Of a stretch of DNA of 11,768 nt, positions 5,600 to 11,768 are shown piece after piece; position 1 is the stretch's first letter; each line of letters begins with the position of its first letter. Position numbers and translations under genes: made by a program. The notes below the pieces were generated by a model. That model ran no database searches. It worked only from the letters and a program-made list of their open reading frames with translations, and was not told the origin of the DNA. This stretch comes from an uncultured Treponema sp. (GTDB lineage Bacteria > Spirochaetota > Spirochaetia > Treponematales > Treponemataceae), in NCBI GenBank assembly GCA_946611835.1, contig CAMOEE010000065.1:1-11768 (forward strand), in the 5' to 3' direction.

Positions 5600-7156
5600 A
5601 TGAAAAAGCGCAATCTCACATTTAAATTCTCACTGATGTTTGCAGCTTTTACCCTTGTTACCCTTGTTATTACTTCAATTCTTTCCTATATAAACCAAAT
5701 GAATCTATACAAAAAGCATAACGAAAAAAGCATTCAGTATGTGGCAAATTATCTGGAGCGAAGGATTGTAGCCGACGGCATGGACTTTCTTGATTTCCAG
5801 AAGTATTTCATGACACACTCAAAAGAATTATCTATTGACCCGAATTTCAGCCAGAAAAATGTGGACGAGGACCGGGAAATCTACGAAAAACTTTTTGCGC
5901 AAGCCTATCCGGGGGCGACCTTAGATTTTGAGATTGATTTTGACAGTCTTCCCGAAGATGTAAAAATGGCCTACACGAAATATAGCTTTGAATATTACCA
6001 GCTCATGTTTGAGGAAGCAGTAAAGTCATTTGGTATTGCATACACATATTACATTGTTCCTTCAGAAAAAACTGAGCATATGAACTGGGTTATTCTTAGT
6101 CTCCGTGAAACAGTCCAAAAAGACGGGAAGGATTGCCTTCTGGTCAATGATTTCGTATCAAATCCCCGCTCTGTCTATCGTGTCATGTGGGAGGCATGGG
6201 ACACCGGCAAAAGACCTTCCGGATATCATGTTTACGACAACAAATACGGAAATACCTACGCCTATTACACACCGCTTTTCATCAATGGTCAGAAGCTTGG
6301 CTTAATAGGTGTTGAGGTCGAGGTTTCCGCAGTAAACAGGGAAATTCTTAATGCTACTATCCGTCAGATGCTTGTGAGTGGCAGCGTTCTTGTTCTTTTT
6401 ATGCTCTTCCTTCTTTTTGTAATCCGTTACTGCTACATCAAAAAACTTGTAAATCTAAAGGATATCATCGAAGAATATTCAAACGAAAAAAATCCTAAAA
6501 TTGCAGAAAGGCTTAAAGCTGAAGTCACAAACGAAGATGAAATTTCCCAGATAATGTCAAAATTTTCCGATATGATTTATCAGCTGGAACTATACATTCA
6601 CAATTTTGCGAAAACTAAACAAGATTTACAGAACACGAGGCTTCAGGCGATAGAGCTTAACGAGTTTGCAATTAAGGACACCCTCACAGAAATCCGAAAC
6701 AAGGCTGGATACGACAAGGAAGTTCAGAATATCGAATGGGAGATGGCAGAAGGTCTCACTCAAATTGGAGCCGCAATGATAGACATCGATTTCCTCAAAA
6801 AAATCAACAATACCTATGGGCACGAAAAGGGCAACCTTGCGATTATCTCCATCTGTCGGATTGTCTGCCACATTTTTGAGCATTCACCAGTATTCAGGAC
6901 TGGCGGTGACGAATTCGCCGTGATTTTAAAGAACCATGATTTAATCCACATTGACGAGCTTGTCTCGGAATTCAAGCGAAAGCTTAGCGAGCTTAAAAAA
7001 GACCATGCCTTGAATCCCTGGGAAAAGATTTCCGCATCAATCGGATATGCCGTCTACGATCCAAAGCTTGACATGTCTTTTGAGAGCATTATGCTCAGAG
7101 CTACAGACGAAATGTGTCGGACTAGGGAAGCAGCAAAATCTGTAAGAAAAGACTAA
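5600..7156 (+). CDS. Membrane GGDEF protein 1 with extracytoplasmic sensor; altered cyclase site
   Basis: This 518-aa protein has a transmembrane segment at about 11-31, an extracytoplasmic Cache-like sensor (32-254, ending in YAYYTPLFINGQKLGLIGVEVEVSAV), a second membrane segment at about 255-276, a HAMP-like linker with coiled coil (277-350) and a GGDEF domain (355-518). GGDEF itself is intact at 435-439. Compared with PleD, D395 (D327) and N403 (N335) are kept, but the base-contacting D344 position is N412, DxLTG reads DTLTE, ND reads NN, and the terminal ADxxMYxxK reads ATDEMCRTR. There is no RxxD inhibitory site before GGDEF. It may be a weak or altered cyclase or a nucleotide sensor. 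The ATG at 5600 follows GGGAG by five bases; a TTG at 5588 is less likely. Confidence 0.88.
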   Translation: MKKRNLTFKFSLMFAAFTLVTLVITSILSYINQMNLYKKHNEKSIQYVANYLERRIVADGMDFLDFQKYFMTHSKELSIDPNFSQKNVDEDREIYEKLFAQAYPGATLDFEIDFDSLPEDVKMAYTKYSFEYYQLMFEEAVKSFGIAYTYYIVPSEKTEHMNWVILSLRETVQKDGKDCLLVNDFVSNPRSVYRVMWEAWDTGKRPSGYHVYDNKYGNTYAYYTPLFINGQKLGLIGVEVEVSAVNREILNATIRQMLVSGSVLVLFMLFLLFVIRYCYIKKLVNLKDIIEEYSNEKNPKIAERLKAEVTNEDEISQIMSKFSDMIYQLELYIHNFAKTKQDLQNTRLQAIELNEFAIKDTLTEIRNKAGYDKEVQNIEWEMAEGLTQIGAAMIDIDFLKKINNTYGHEKGNLAIISICRIVCHIFEHSPVFRTGGDEFAVILKNHDLIHIDELVSEFKRKLSELKKDHALNPWEKISASIGYAVYDPKLDMSFESIMLRATDEMCRTREAAKSVRKD

Positions 7157-7173
7157 CATACAGGAGGAGGCTT

Positions 7174-8727
7174 ATGAAAAACCGCAGGCTGACATTTAAA
7201 TTCACGATGATGTTCCTCGCCTTCACGCTTCTTACACTGGCCATAAGTTCGATTCTTTCTTACCAGAATCAGCTGGCTCTTTACAAAAACCTGCGGGAAG
7301 AAAGCATCCGTTATGTCGCTTCATATCTGGAAGAAGTCATCACTTCTGACGGAGAAGATTTTGCATGGTGGCAGGACTATTTCGTTAAAAATTACAAGAA
7401 TCTTAATGTTCCCCACGGTTTTGGTCCAAAAGAAATTCAGGAAGCCCGCCATGAGTATGAGAATCTGTTTACAAAAAATTATCCCGGAAAGATTCTGGGT
7501 GTAGATATCTCATTCATCGAGCTTTCCGAGGAAGTGAAAAGCGCCTACACAATTTACAGGCACGAGTATTACCTTGATAAATTCGAGCAGGCCCGGGACA
7601 GGTTTGATCTGGCTTATGTTGAATACATTATCCCGGACAGCAAGGCCGGCACCATTATGTATGCCCTTGATGCTATGCGTGACGAAAAAGAGGTTGGTAC
7701 ACAAAAATTCATTGAGCTGGGAATAACAGTTTCGCACACTTTAGAAGAACACAAGACAGAATGGGAAGCCTGGAATTCTGGGATTCAGCCGACAGGATAC
7801 GATGTCTTTGACAATGAATTCGGCAAGACCTATGCCTACTATATGCCTCTTTACATCGGTACAAAAAAACTCGGTCTGATTGGCGTAGAGGTCGACATTT
7901 CAGCAGTTAACAAAGAGATTCTTCATGCCACAATCCGGCAGATGCTTATGATTGGCGGAGTTCTTATTCTTTTTATGTTTTTCCTGCTTTCATTGATTCG
8001 TTCCCGCTATATCCGAAAACTCATAGCCCTGCGTAACGCAATCGAAGAATACTCAAAGTCAAAAAACACCGAAATCGCCGAAAGTCTCCTCGGAAATGTT
8101 AACAATAAAGATGAGATTTCCACGATTATAGCAAAATTCGCCGAAATGATTTACGAGCTTGAGACCTACATGAAGAATCTTGTAAAGACCCGTCAGGATT
8201 TGCAGGACACAAAACAAAAGGCGGCGGAATTGGGTGAGCTTGCAATTAAAGACTCTCTCACCGGAATCCGCAACAAAACCGGCTACGACAATGAAATCCG
8301 CAAAATCGAATGGGAAATGGCCAGCGGCTTAAAAAAGCTTGGTGTCGTAATGATAGACCTTAATTTCCTGAAAAGAATCAACGACACTTACGGCCATGAC
8401 AAAGGTGATGTAGCGATTGTCTCTCTTAGCAGGATTGTCTGTCATATATTTGATCATTCTCCTGTATTCAGAATCGGCGGTGACGAATTCGTGGTCATTC
8501 TCAAAGGCCATGATTTGGAGAACATCTCTGATTTGATTCAGGAATTCAAGCGGCGGCTCAAAGTCCTTCAGGATGATCCGGCTCTTGAATACTGGGAAAA
8601 AACTTCTGCCGCAATCGGTTATGCCGTTTACAATCCGGAAATTGACAATTCTTATGAAAACATTTTCAAGCGTGCCGACAATGAAATGTACAAGAATAAA
8701 AAGGAAATGAAGGCGATAAGAGAATGA
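7174..8727 (+). CDS. Membrane GGDEF protein 2, likely active diguanylate cyclase
   Basis: This 517-aa paralogue of the preceding gene has the same plan: membrane segment 11-30, Cache-like sensor 31-254, membrane segment 255-276, HAMP-like and coiled linker, and GGDEF domain 355-517. Its catalytic domain is closer to canonical: DSLTGIRNK (360-368), MIDLNFLKRINDTYGHDKGD (393-412, with D395, N403 and D412), FRIGGDEFVVIL (432-443) and RADNEMYKNKK (500-510). It should make c-di-GMP from two GTP at the inner membrane in response to an external signal. The RxxD product-inhibition site is absent. A strong AGGAGGAGG (7162-7170) precedes the ATG, and the gene starts 17 bases after the first paralogue, so the two are co-transcribed. 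The stop codon overlaps the cobS start. Confidence 0.9.
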   Translation: MKNRRLTFKFTMMFLAFTLLTLAISSILSYQNQLALYKNLREESIRYVASYLEEVITSDGEDFAWWQDYFVKNYKNLNVPHGFGPKEIQEARHEYENLFTKNYPGKILGVDISFIELSEEVKSAYTIYRHEYYLDKFEQARDRFDLAYVEYIIPDSKAGTIMYALDAMRDEKEVGTQKFIELGITVSHTLEEHKTEWEAWNSGIQPTGYDVFDNEFGKTYAYYMPLYIGTKKLGLIGVEVDISAVNKEILHATIRQMLMIGGVLILFMFFLLSLIRSRYIRKLIALRNAIEEYSKSKNTEIAESLLGNVNNKDEISTIIAKFAEMIYELETYMKNLVKTRQDLQDTKQKAAELGELAIKDSLTGIRNKTGYDNEIRKIEWEMASGLKKLGVVMIDLNFLKRINDTYGHDKGDVAIVSLSRIVCHIFDHSPVFRIGGDEFVVILKGHDLENISDLIQEFKRRLKVLQDDPALEYWEKTSAAIGYAVYNPEIDNSYENIFKRADNEMYKNKKEMKAIRE

Positions 8728-9545
8728 GTTTTTTGAAGTCCGTCCTGCTTGCTTTCAGTATGTTCTCCACGGTCCCGGTGCCACGCATAGAATGGAATCA
8801 AAAGAATATGCGCTACATGATGTGTGCTTTCCCACTCGTTGGGCTTTTGACGGCTCTTTTGTGTGCCGTATGGTTTCTTTTTGGCATACAGCTTCTTTAT
8901 ATCTGGAAAAAGCCTCTTCCCCTGCCCTTCTTCGCCCTGATTTTCACACTGATTCCCATTCTTGTTTCCGGGGGAATCCATCTTGACGGTTTCATGGATA
9001 CCTGCGATGCCATGGCAAGTCATGCCAGTCAGGAAAAAAAACTTGAGATTTTAAAAGACAGTCATTCCGGGGCCTTTGCTGTGCTTGGCTGCGTCCTTTA
9101 TATTCTTTCCTTCTATGTGCTTTCTTTTTGCTTGTATTTTCGTTTTTATGGCGAAAACCCTTACCCCGGCTTCCCGAATCTCTTTGCAAGATTTTACAAT
9201 TCTCTTCCGGTTCTGTGTATTTTTTTTCTTTCCAGGCTTTTGAGCGCATTTGCTGTGGCTACTTTTCCAATCGCAAAGAACAGCGGCCTTGTCCATACAT
9301 TTGCCTCTGCCAGCGCAAGAAGATTCACTGCAATCTGGACTTATGTCTGGTTTTTCCTGATTTCTGCTGCTTTGATTTATTTTTTCCGTTTAACAGGTGT
9401 GGCATTGGTCGCATCAAGCCTTTCGGTTTTTTGTTTTTATTATATAACTGCGGTAAAGAATTTCGGGGGAATCACCGGCGACACTGCGGGCTGGTTCGTG
9501 CAGATTTGTGAGCTTGTCGGACTTGCGGTTTTTGTTGCTATTTGA
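8724..9545 (+). CDS. cobS: Adenosylcobinamide-GDP ribazoletransferase (cobalamin synthase)
   Basis: This 273-aa multi-pass membrane protein joins adenosylcobinamide-GDP with alpha-ribazole (or its phosphate) to make adenosylcobalamin, the last lower-ligand step. Family marks are VSGGIHLDGFMDTCDAM (81-97, Asp-rich metal site), KDSHSGAFAVLG (111-122) and FGGITGDTAGWFVQICELVG (247-266). Length is slightly above the usual 245-260. Several hydrophobic segments fit an inner-membrane enzyme. The ATG at 8724 overlaps the TGA of the GGDEF gene as ATGA and has no strong ribosome-binding site of its own, which suggests translational coupling. No other cobalamin genes (cobU, cobT, cobC) are in the window. 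Confidence 0.93.
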   Translation: MSFLKSVLLAFSMFSTVPVPRIEWNQKNMRYMMCAFPLVGLLTALLCAVWFLFGIQLLYIWKKPLPLPFFALIFTLIPILVSGGIHLDGFMDTCDAMASHASQEKKLEILKDSHSGAFAVLGCVLYILSFYVLSFCLYFRFYGENPYPGFPNLFARFYNSLPVLCIFFLSRLLSAFAVATFPIAKNSGLVHTFASASARRFTAIWTYVWFFLISAALIYFFRLTGVALVASSLSVFCFYYITAVKNFGGITGDTAGWFVQICELVGLAVFVAI

Positions 9546-9570
9546 AGAAAGAAGATAATTTTTATATAAT
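9542..9570 (+). promoter_or_regulatory. Sigma-70-type promoter for the 111-aa protein gene
   Basis: TTGAAG (9542-9547), overlapping the cobS stop codon, and a perfect TATAAT (9565-9570) are spaced by 17 bases. The predicted start near 9577 gives a leader of about 59 bases, longer than those of the other genes here. Confidence 0.6.
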
Positions 9571-9635
9571 ATTATTTAAAGGTTGATCATAGAGGCTGGT
9601 AAAAGTCTCATAATGGGCAGCCATCAGGAGAAATC

Positions 9636-9971
9636 ATGCTTACAAACATCAAATCACTCAAAGACTATCTCGAAGAAGTTCTTAAACTCCCGGAAAAATG
9701 CATTAAGATACAGAACAAAGACGGAAGCATTCCAGGCCCAAACAAAAGCATCCCGGCTTTCCTCAAAGAAGAATATGGAATCGAAAACGCTGACATCAAA
9801 GAAGGCCTCAAAAAGACAGCCTCATTCAACGACAGCGTAACTGACATCATCGAGCGAATCGAAAAGCTCTGCGGAGTTCCTGCTGCCTGCATTAAATTCC
9901 TGGATGCAGACGGAAATGTTCTCAATGGAAACACTCACATCGACACAGTACGAAAAGCCTTCGACAAATAG
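9636..9971 (+). CDS. Small two-repeat protein of unknown function (111 aa)
   Basis: The family is not recognised. The protein is soluble, lysine-rich and without a signal peptide. It consists of two copies of one unit: residues 18-47 begin LPEKCIKIQNKDGSIPGPNK, and residues 81-111 begin VPAACIKFLDADGNVLNGNT. In both copies a short helix (LEEVL; IERIEKL) precedes P..xCIK, then a D-G turn (Asp29-Gly30; Asp92-Gly93), an N, an I and a final K-rich helix. A linker rich in charged residues joins them. AGGAG (9626-9630) lies five bases before the ATG, and a good promoter is upstream. Codon use rich in C-ending codons resembles ilvE downstream and hints at strong expression. A small beta-grasp-like fold or an internal duplication of a binding unit is possible, but this is speculation. 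Confidence 0.8.
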   Translation: MLTNIKSLKDYLEEVLKLPEKCIKIQNKDGSIPGPNKSIPAFLKEEYGIENADIKEGLKKTASFNDSVTDIIERIEKLCGVPAACIKFLDADGNVLNGNTHIDTVRKAFDK

Positions 9972-9972
9972 C

Positions 9973-10085
9973 GCGCAAGGGATTGTAGCCGCGGCGGCAG
10001 CCGTTCCGTAGCAAAGCGAAGGAATGGAGCGACAGCGGAACGGCGAAAAGCCCGACCCGAAGCGGCTTGTCGCGTAGGGTTGCGC
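9973..10085. repeat. Three-level nested inverted repeat in the spacer before ilvE
   Basis: Nested pairs are GCGCAA 9973-9978 with TTGCGC 10080-10085, AGCCGC 9987-9992 with GCGGCT 10062-10067, and a perfect 9-bp GCCGTTCCG 10000-10008 with CGGAACGGC 10036-10044. It begins right after the stop codon of the 111-aa protein gene. Together these could fold one long structure about 113 bases in length. It shares the GCGGCG..AGCCGTTC word and an AGCGAA...AATGGA tract with the minus strand of 3652-3773. No T-run follows, so it is not a standard terminator; a dispersed repeat (REP or MITE-like, or a structured RNA) is more likely. Confidence 0.6.
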
Positions 10086-10093
10086 CCAAATTA

Positions 10094-10122
10094 TTGAAGA
10101 AACTTTTTCATAGTGATAATAT
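10094..10122 (+). promoter_or_regulatory. Candidate promoter for ilvE
   Basis: TTGAAG (10094-10099) is followed after 17 bases by TAATAT (10117-10122); GATAAT at 10115-10120 is an alternative -10 box. The -35 is the same hexamer as in the promoter of the 111-aa protein gene. The leader would be about 26 bases. Confidence 0.45.
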
Positions 10123-10154
10123 TTTTCTATTAAGCTTTATTACAGAGGTAAAAA

Positions 10155-11177
10155 ATGGCGAAAGATTTGGATTGGGCAAACTTGCCTTTCGGTTACATGG
10201 AAACTACAAAAAGTTTCGTTGCGAATTATAAGAATGGTGCATGGGACGAGGGAAAACTCACCAGTGACCACACTATCACAATTTCTGAATGTGCCGGCGT
10301 TTTGCAGTACGCTCAGACTTGTTTTGAAGGTCTCAAAGCCTACACAACTGCAGACGGAAAAATCGTCACATTCCGCCCCGATTTAAACGCTGACCGCATG
10401 AAGGACTCTTGCGAGCGTTTGGAAATGCCAGTTTTCCCGAAAGACCGCTGGATTAAAGCTGTCATCGACACAATCAAAGCAAACATCGACTGGGTTCCGC
10501 CTTATGGAAGCGGCGCTACCCTTTACATCCGTCCATATATGTTCGGTTCAAGCGCAGTTATCGGCGTTAAACCAGCAGAAGAATATCAGTTCCGCATTCT
10601 TGTTACACCGGTCGGTCCATATTTCAAGGGCGGCGTAAAACCAATCATAGTCCGCCTCTCAGACCTCGACCGTGCGGCTCCCCACGGAACAGGCGACATC
10701 AAGGCCGGCCTCAACTACGCAATGAGCCTCCACAACATCGTTGACGCCCACAAAAAAGGCTTTGCCGAGAACATGTACACTGACCCGGCAACACACACTT
10801 ACATCGAAGAAACTGGCGGAGCAAACATCCTTTTCGTCACAAAAGACGGAAAACTGGTCACTCCGAAATCAAACAGCATTTTGCCGTCAATCACACGCCG
10901 CTCCCTCATTCAGGTAGCAAAAGACTATCTCCATATCGAAGTCGAGGAGCGAAAGGTCAACAAAAACGAGCTTAAAGACTTCGTAGAAGTCGGCTTGTGC
11001 GGCACTGCTGCCGTAATCAGCCCAATCGGCTGCATCGATGACCACGGCACAAAAATCAATGTCCCAAGCGGCATGGACGAGATTGGCCCGGTTCTCAAAA
11101 AGCTCCGCGAAACTCTCACCGGCATTCAGATGGGAACCGAAAAAGCTCCAGAAGGCTGGATTTACGAAATTAAATAA
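10155..11177 (+). CDS. ilvE: Branched-chain amino acid aminotransferase (class IV, type II)
   Basis: This 340-aa cytoplasmic PLP enzyme moves the amino group between leucine, isoleucine or valine and 2-oxoglutarate, in synthesis and breakdown of these amino acids. Fold-type IV marks are CFEGLKAY (56-63), FRPDLNADRM (73-82), YIRPYMFG (124-131), the Schiff-base lysine K183 in GDIKAGLNYAMS, YIEETGGANILFV (216-228), SILPSITRRSL (241-251) and GLCGTAAVISPIG (280-292). The length is typical of the type II (BCAT2-like) group. AGAGG (10144-10148) lies six bases before the ATG. Codon use is rich in C-ending codons, consistent with a well expressed gene. It may be followed by read-through into the TSCPD gene, with a long hairpin between them. 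Confidence 0.95.
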   Translation: MAKDLDWANLPFGYMETTKSFVANYKNGAWDEGKLTSDHTITISECAGVLQYAQTCFEGLKAYTTADGKIVTFRPDLNADRMKDSCERLEMPVFPKDRWIKAVIDTIKANIDWVPPYGSGATLYIRPYMFGSSAVIGVKPAEEYQFRILVTPVGPYFKGGVKPIIVRLSDLDRAAPHGTGDIKAGLNYAMSLHNIVDAHKKGFAENMYTDPATHTYIEETGGANILFVTKDGKLVTPKSNSILPSITRRSLIQVAKDYLHIEVEERKVNKNELKDFVEVGLCGTAAVISPIGCIDDHGTKINVPSGMDEIGPVLKKLRETLTGIQMGTEKAPEGWIYEIK

Positions 11178-11183
11178 AAGCAA

Positions 11184-11253
11184 TCCACAGATTCACACAG
11201 ATGAGCACGGATTATAAACTTGTAACCGGTGTTCATCTCTTAAAATCTGTGGA
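11184..11253 (+). repeat. Long imperfect hairpin between ilvE and the TSCPD gene
   Basis: The outer stem is a perfect 10 bp, TCCACAGATT 11184-11193 with AATCTGTGGA 11244-11253. After a symmetric 5-by-5 internal loop the inner stem continues, AGATGAGCACGG 11199-11210 with CCGGTGTTCATCT 11226-11238 (one G-T pair, one bulge), closed by a 15-base loop. It starts seven bases after the ilvE stop. Its 3' arm includes GGA of the likely ribosome-binding site of the next gene. It lacks a T-run on the plus strand. It resembles the TCCACAGATT-type palindromes seen dispersed in several bacterial genomes. Confidence 0.7.
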
Positions 11254-11260
11254 AAAAATT

Positions 11261-11509
11261 ATGGAACAAATCACTTATAAAACAACAGGCACCTGCGCTA
11301 AGGTGATTCGCTTCGAGCGCGATGCCGAAAATCGTATTCACAATATCTCTTTTGAAGGCGGCTGCAACGGAAATCTTAAGGCCGTTGCCAAACTCTGCGA
11401 GGGTATGAGGGCCGAAGAAATCAATGCAAAGCTTTTGGGAAACCTCTGTGGTGCAAGGGGTACTTCCTGTGCAGACCAGCTGGCAAAGGCCGTTGTGAGC
11501 GGTCTCTAA
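11261..11509 (+). CDS. TSCPD domain protein, TIGR03905-like four-cysteine family
   Basis: This 82-aa protein matches the small family in outline: YKTTGTCAKVIRF with Cys12, ISFEGGCNGNLKAVAKL with Cys35, then LLGNLCGARGTSCADQLAKA with Cys63 and Cys70. The signature TSCPD reads TSCAD here. The domain also occurs at the end of some vitamin B12-dependent ribonucleotide reductases; the small stand-alone protein has no established role, though the cysteines suggest metal or Fe-S binding. The start at 11261 was chosen because the family begins a few residues before YxTxGTC. An in-frame ATG at 11201 would add 20 residues encoded inside the hairpin and has no better ribosome-binding site. GTGGA (11249-11253) is the likely, weak site. 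Confidence 0.85.
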   Translation: MEQITYKTTGTCAKVIRFERDAENRIHNISFEGGCNGNLKAVAKLCEGMRAEEINAKLLGNLCGARGTSCADQLAKAVVSGL

Positions 11510-11530
11510 TCTTCTAAAAACTCCTGACAA

Positions 11531-11768
11531 ATGCCTGAATTTTACAAGACAAAATCTCTTTCAGAACTAAGCCCTGAAGAATGGGAATCTCTCTGCGACG
11601 GTTGCGGACTTTGCTGTTATCGAAAATACATCACAGGCTACGGAAAGCGGGAAAAGACACATTACACCCGTGTGGCCTGTGACCTGCTGGACCTAAAGAC
11701 CGGAAAGTGCCGCGACTACGAGAACCGCTTCAAAATCATCAAAGACTGTCTCCAGCTCACCAAAAACA
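11531..11768 (+). CDS. CxxCxxCC cysteine-cluster protein (YcgN/UPF0260-like), 5' part
   Basis: The first 79 residues are present and the gene runs off the right edge. It begins MPEFYKTKSLSELSPEEWES and continues LCDGCGLCCYRK, placing Cys22, Cys25, Cys28 and Cys29 in the CxxCxxCC box that defines a zinc- or iron-binding family. It is followed by TRVACDLLD (Cys50), GKCRDYENR (Cys60) and KDCLQL (Cys73), a layout like YcgN. Function is unknown. The ATG at 11531 is the first possible start, since an in-frame TGA lies at 11525. There is no clear ribosome-binding site; the gap of 21 bases to the TSCPD gene suggests co-transcription. Confidence 0.85.
   Translation, partial: MPEFYKTKSLSELSPEEWESLCDGCGLCCYRKYITGYGKREKTHYTRVACDLLDLKTGKCRDYENRFKIIKDCLQLTKN

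Noticed and set aside
9577..9635. Possible cobalamin riboswitch or tRNA-like sequence in the leader of the 111-aa gene (pieces like AGGAGA and CTCATAA just after cobS)
   Set aside because: The leader is about 59 bases, too short for a cobalamin riboswitch, and the B12-box and core stems are not found. The CTCATAA loop is not flanked by a pairing stem, so there is no tRNA.

Overview
The window reads as chromosomal DNA of a gut or rumen Treponema-like spirochaete. This is an inference from protein character: a pair of membrane GGDEF proteins of the style common in rumen treponemes, a fused UxaA altronate dehydratase, a nucleoside hydrolase lipoprotein, small TSCPD and CxxCxxCC proteins, and an ORF6N protein. 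No rRNA, tRNA, CRISPR array, transposase or integrase was seen.

Layout. At the left edge is the start of an ORF6N-domain gene on the minus strand. A 439-bp gene-free stretch follows, with several palindromes. Next comes an exonuclease III gene (plus), which meets a DUF1848 gene (minus) tail to tail with a 9-bp gap. A nucleoside hydrolase lipoprotein gene (plus) is divergent from DUF1848. A 310-bp structured spacer then leads to uxaA (minus), which has its own promoter and a clear rho-independent terminator. Divergent from uxaA is a plus-strand cluster of two paralogous membrane GGDEF proteins and cobS. The two GGDEF genes are 17 bp apart, and cobS overlaps the second one by ATGA. Then come a promoter and a gene for a 111-aa protein made of two copies of a short unit, a structured repeat-like element, a branched-chain aminotransferase gene (ilvE), a long imperfect hairpin, a small four-cysteine TSCPD protein gene, and the start of a YcgN-like CxxCxxCC protein gene that runs off the right edge.

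How the genes work together. Most are independent housekeeping or metabolic units: DNA repair, hexuronate catabolism, nucleoside salvage, cobamide assembly and branched-chain amino acids. The one clear multi-gene unit is GGDEF1-GGDEF2-cobS. The two GGDEF proteins align without gaps from end to end. The first has lost several positions normally kept by diguanylate cyclases, while the second keeps nearly all of them, so the pair may be one active enzyme plus one altered partner. No full new defence or mobile system was found. The items most worth a second look are the altered GGDEF copy, the coupling of GGDEF2 to cobS, the two-repeat 111-aa protein, a possibly leaderless DUF1848 mRNA, the hairpin over the TSCPD start region, and the family of GC-rich structured spacers.
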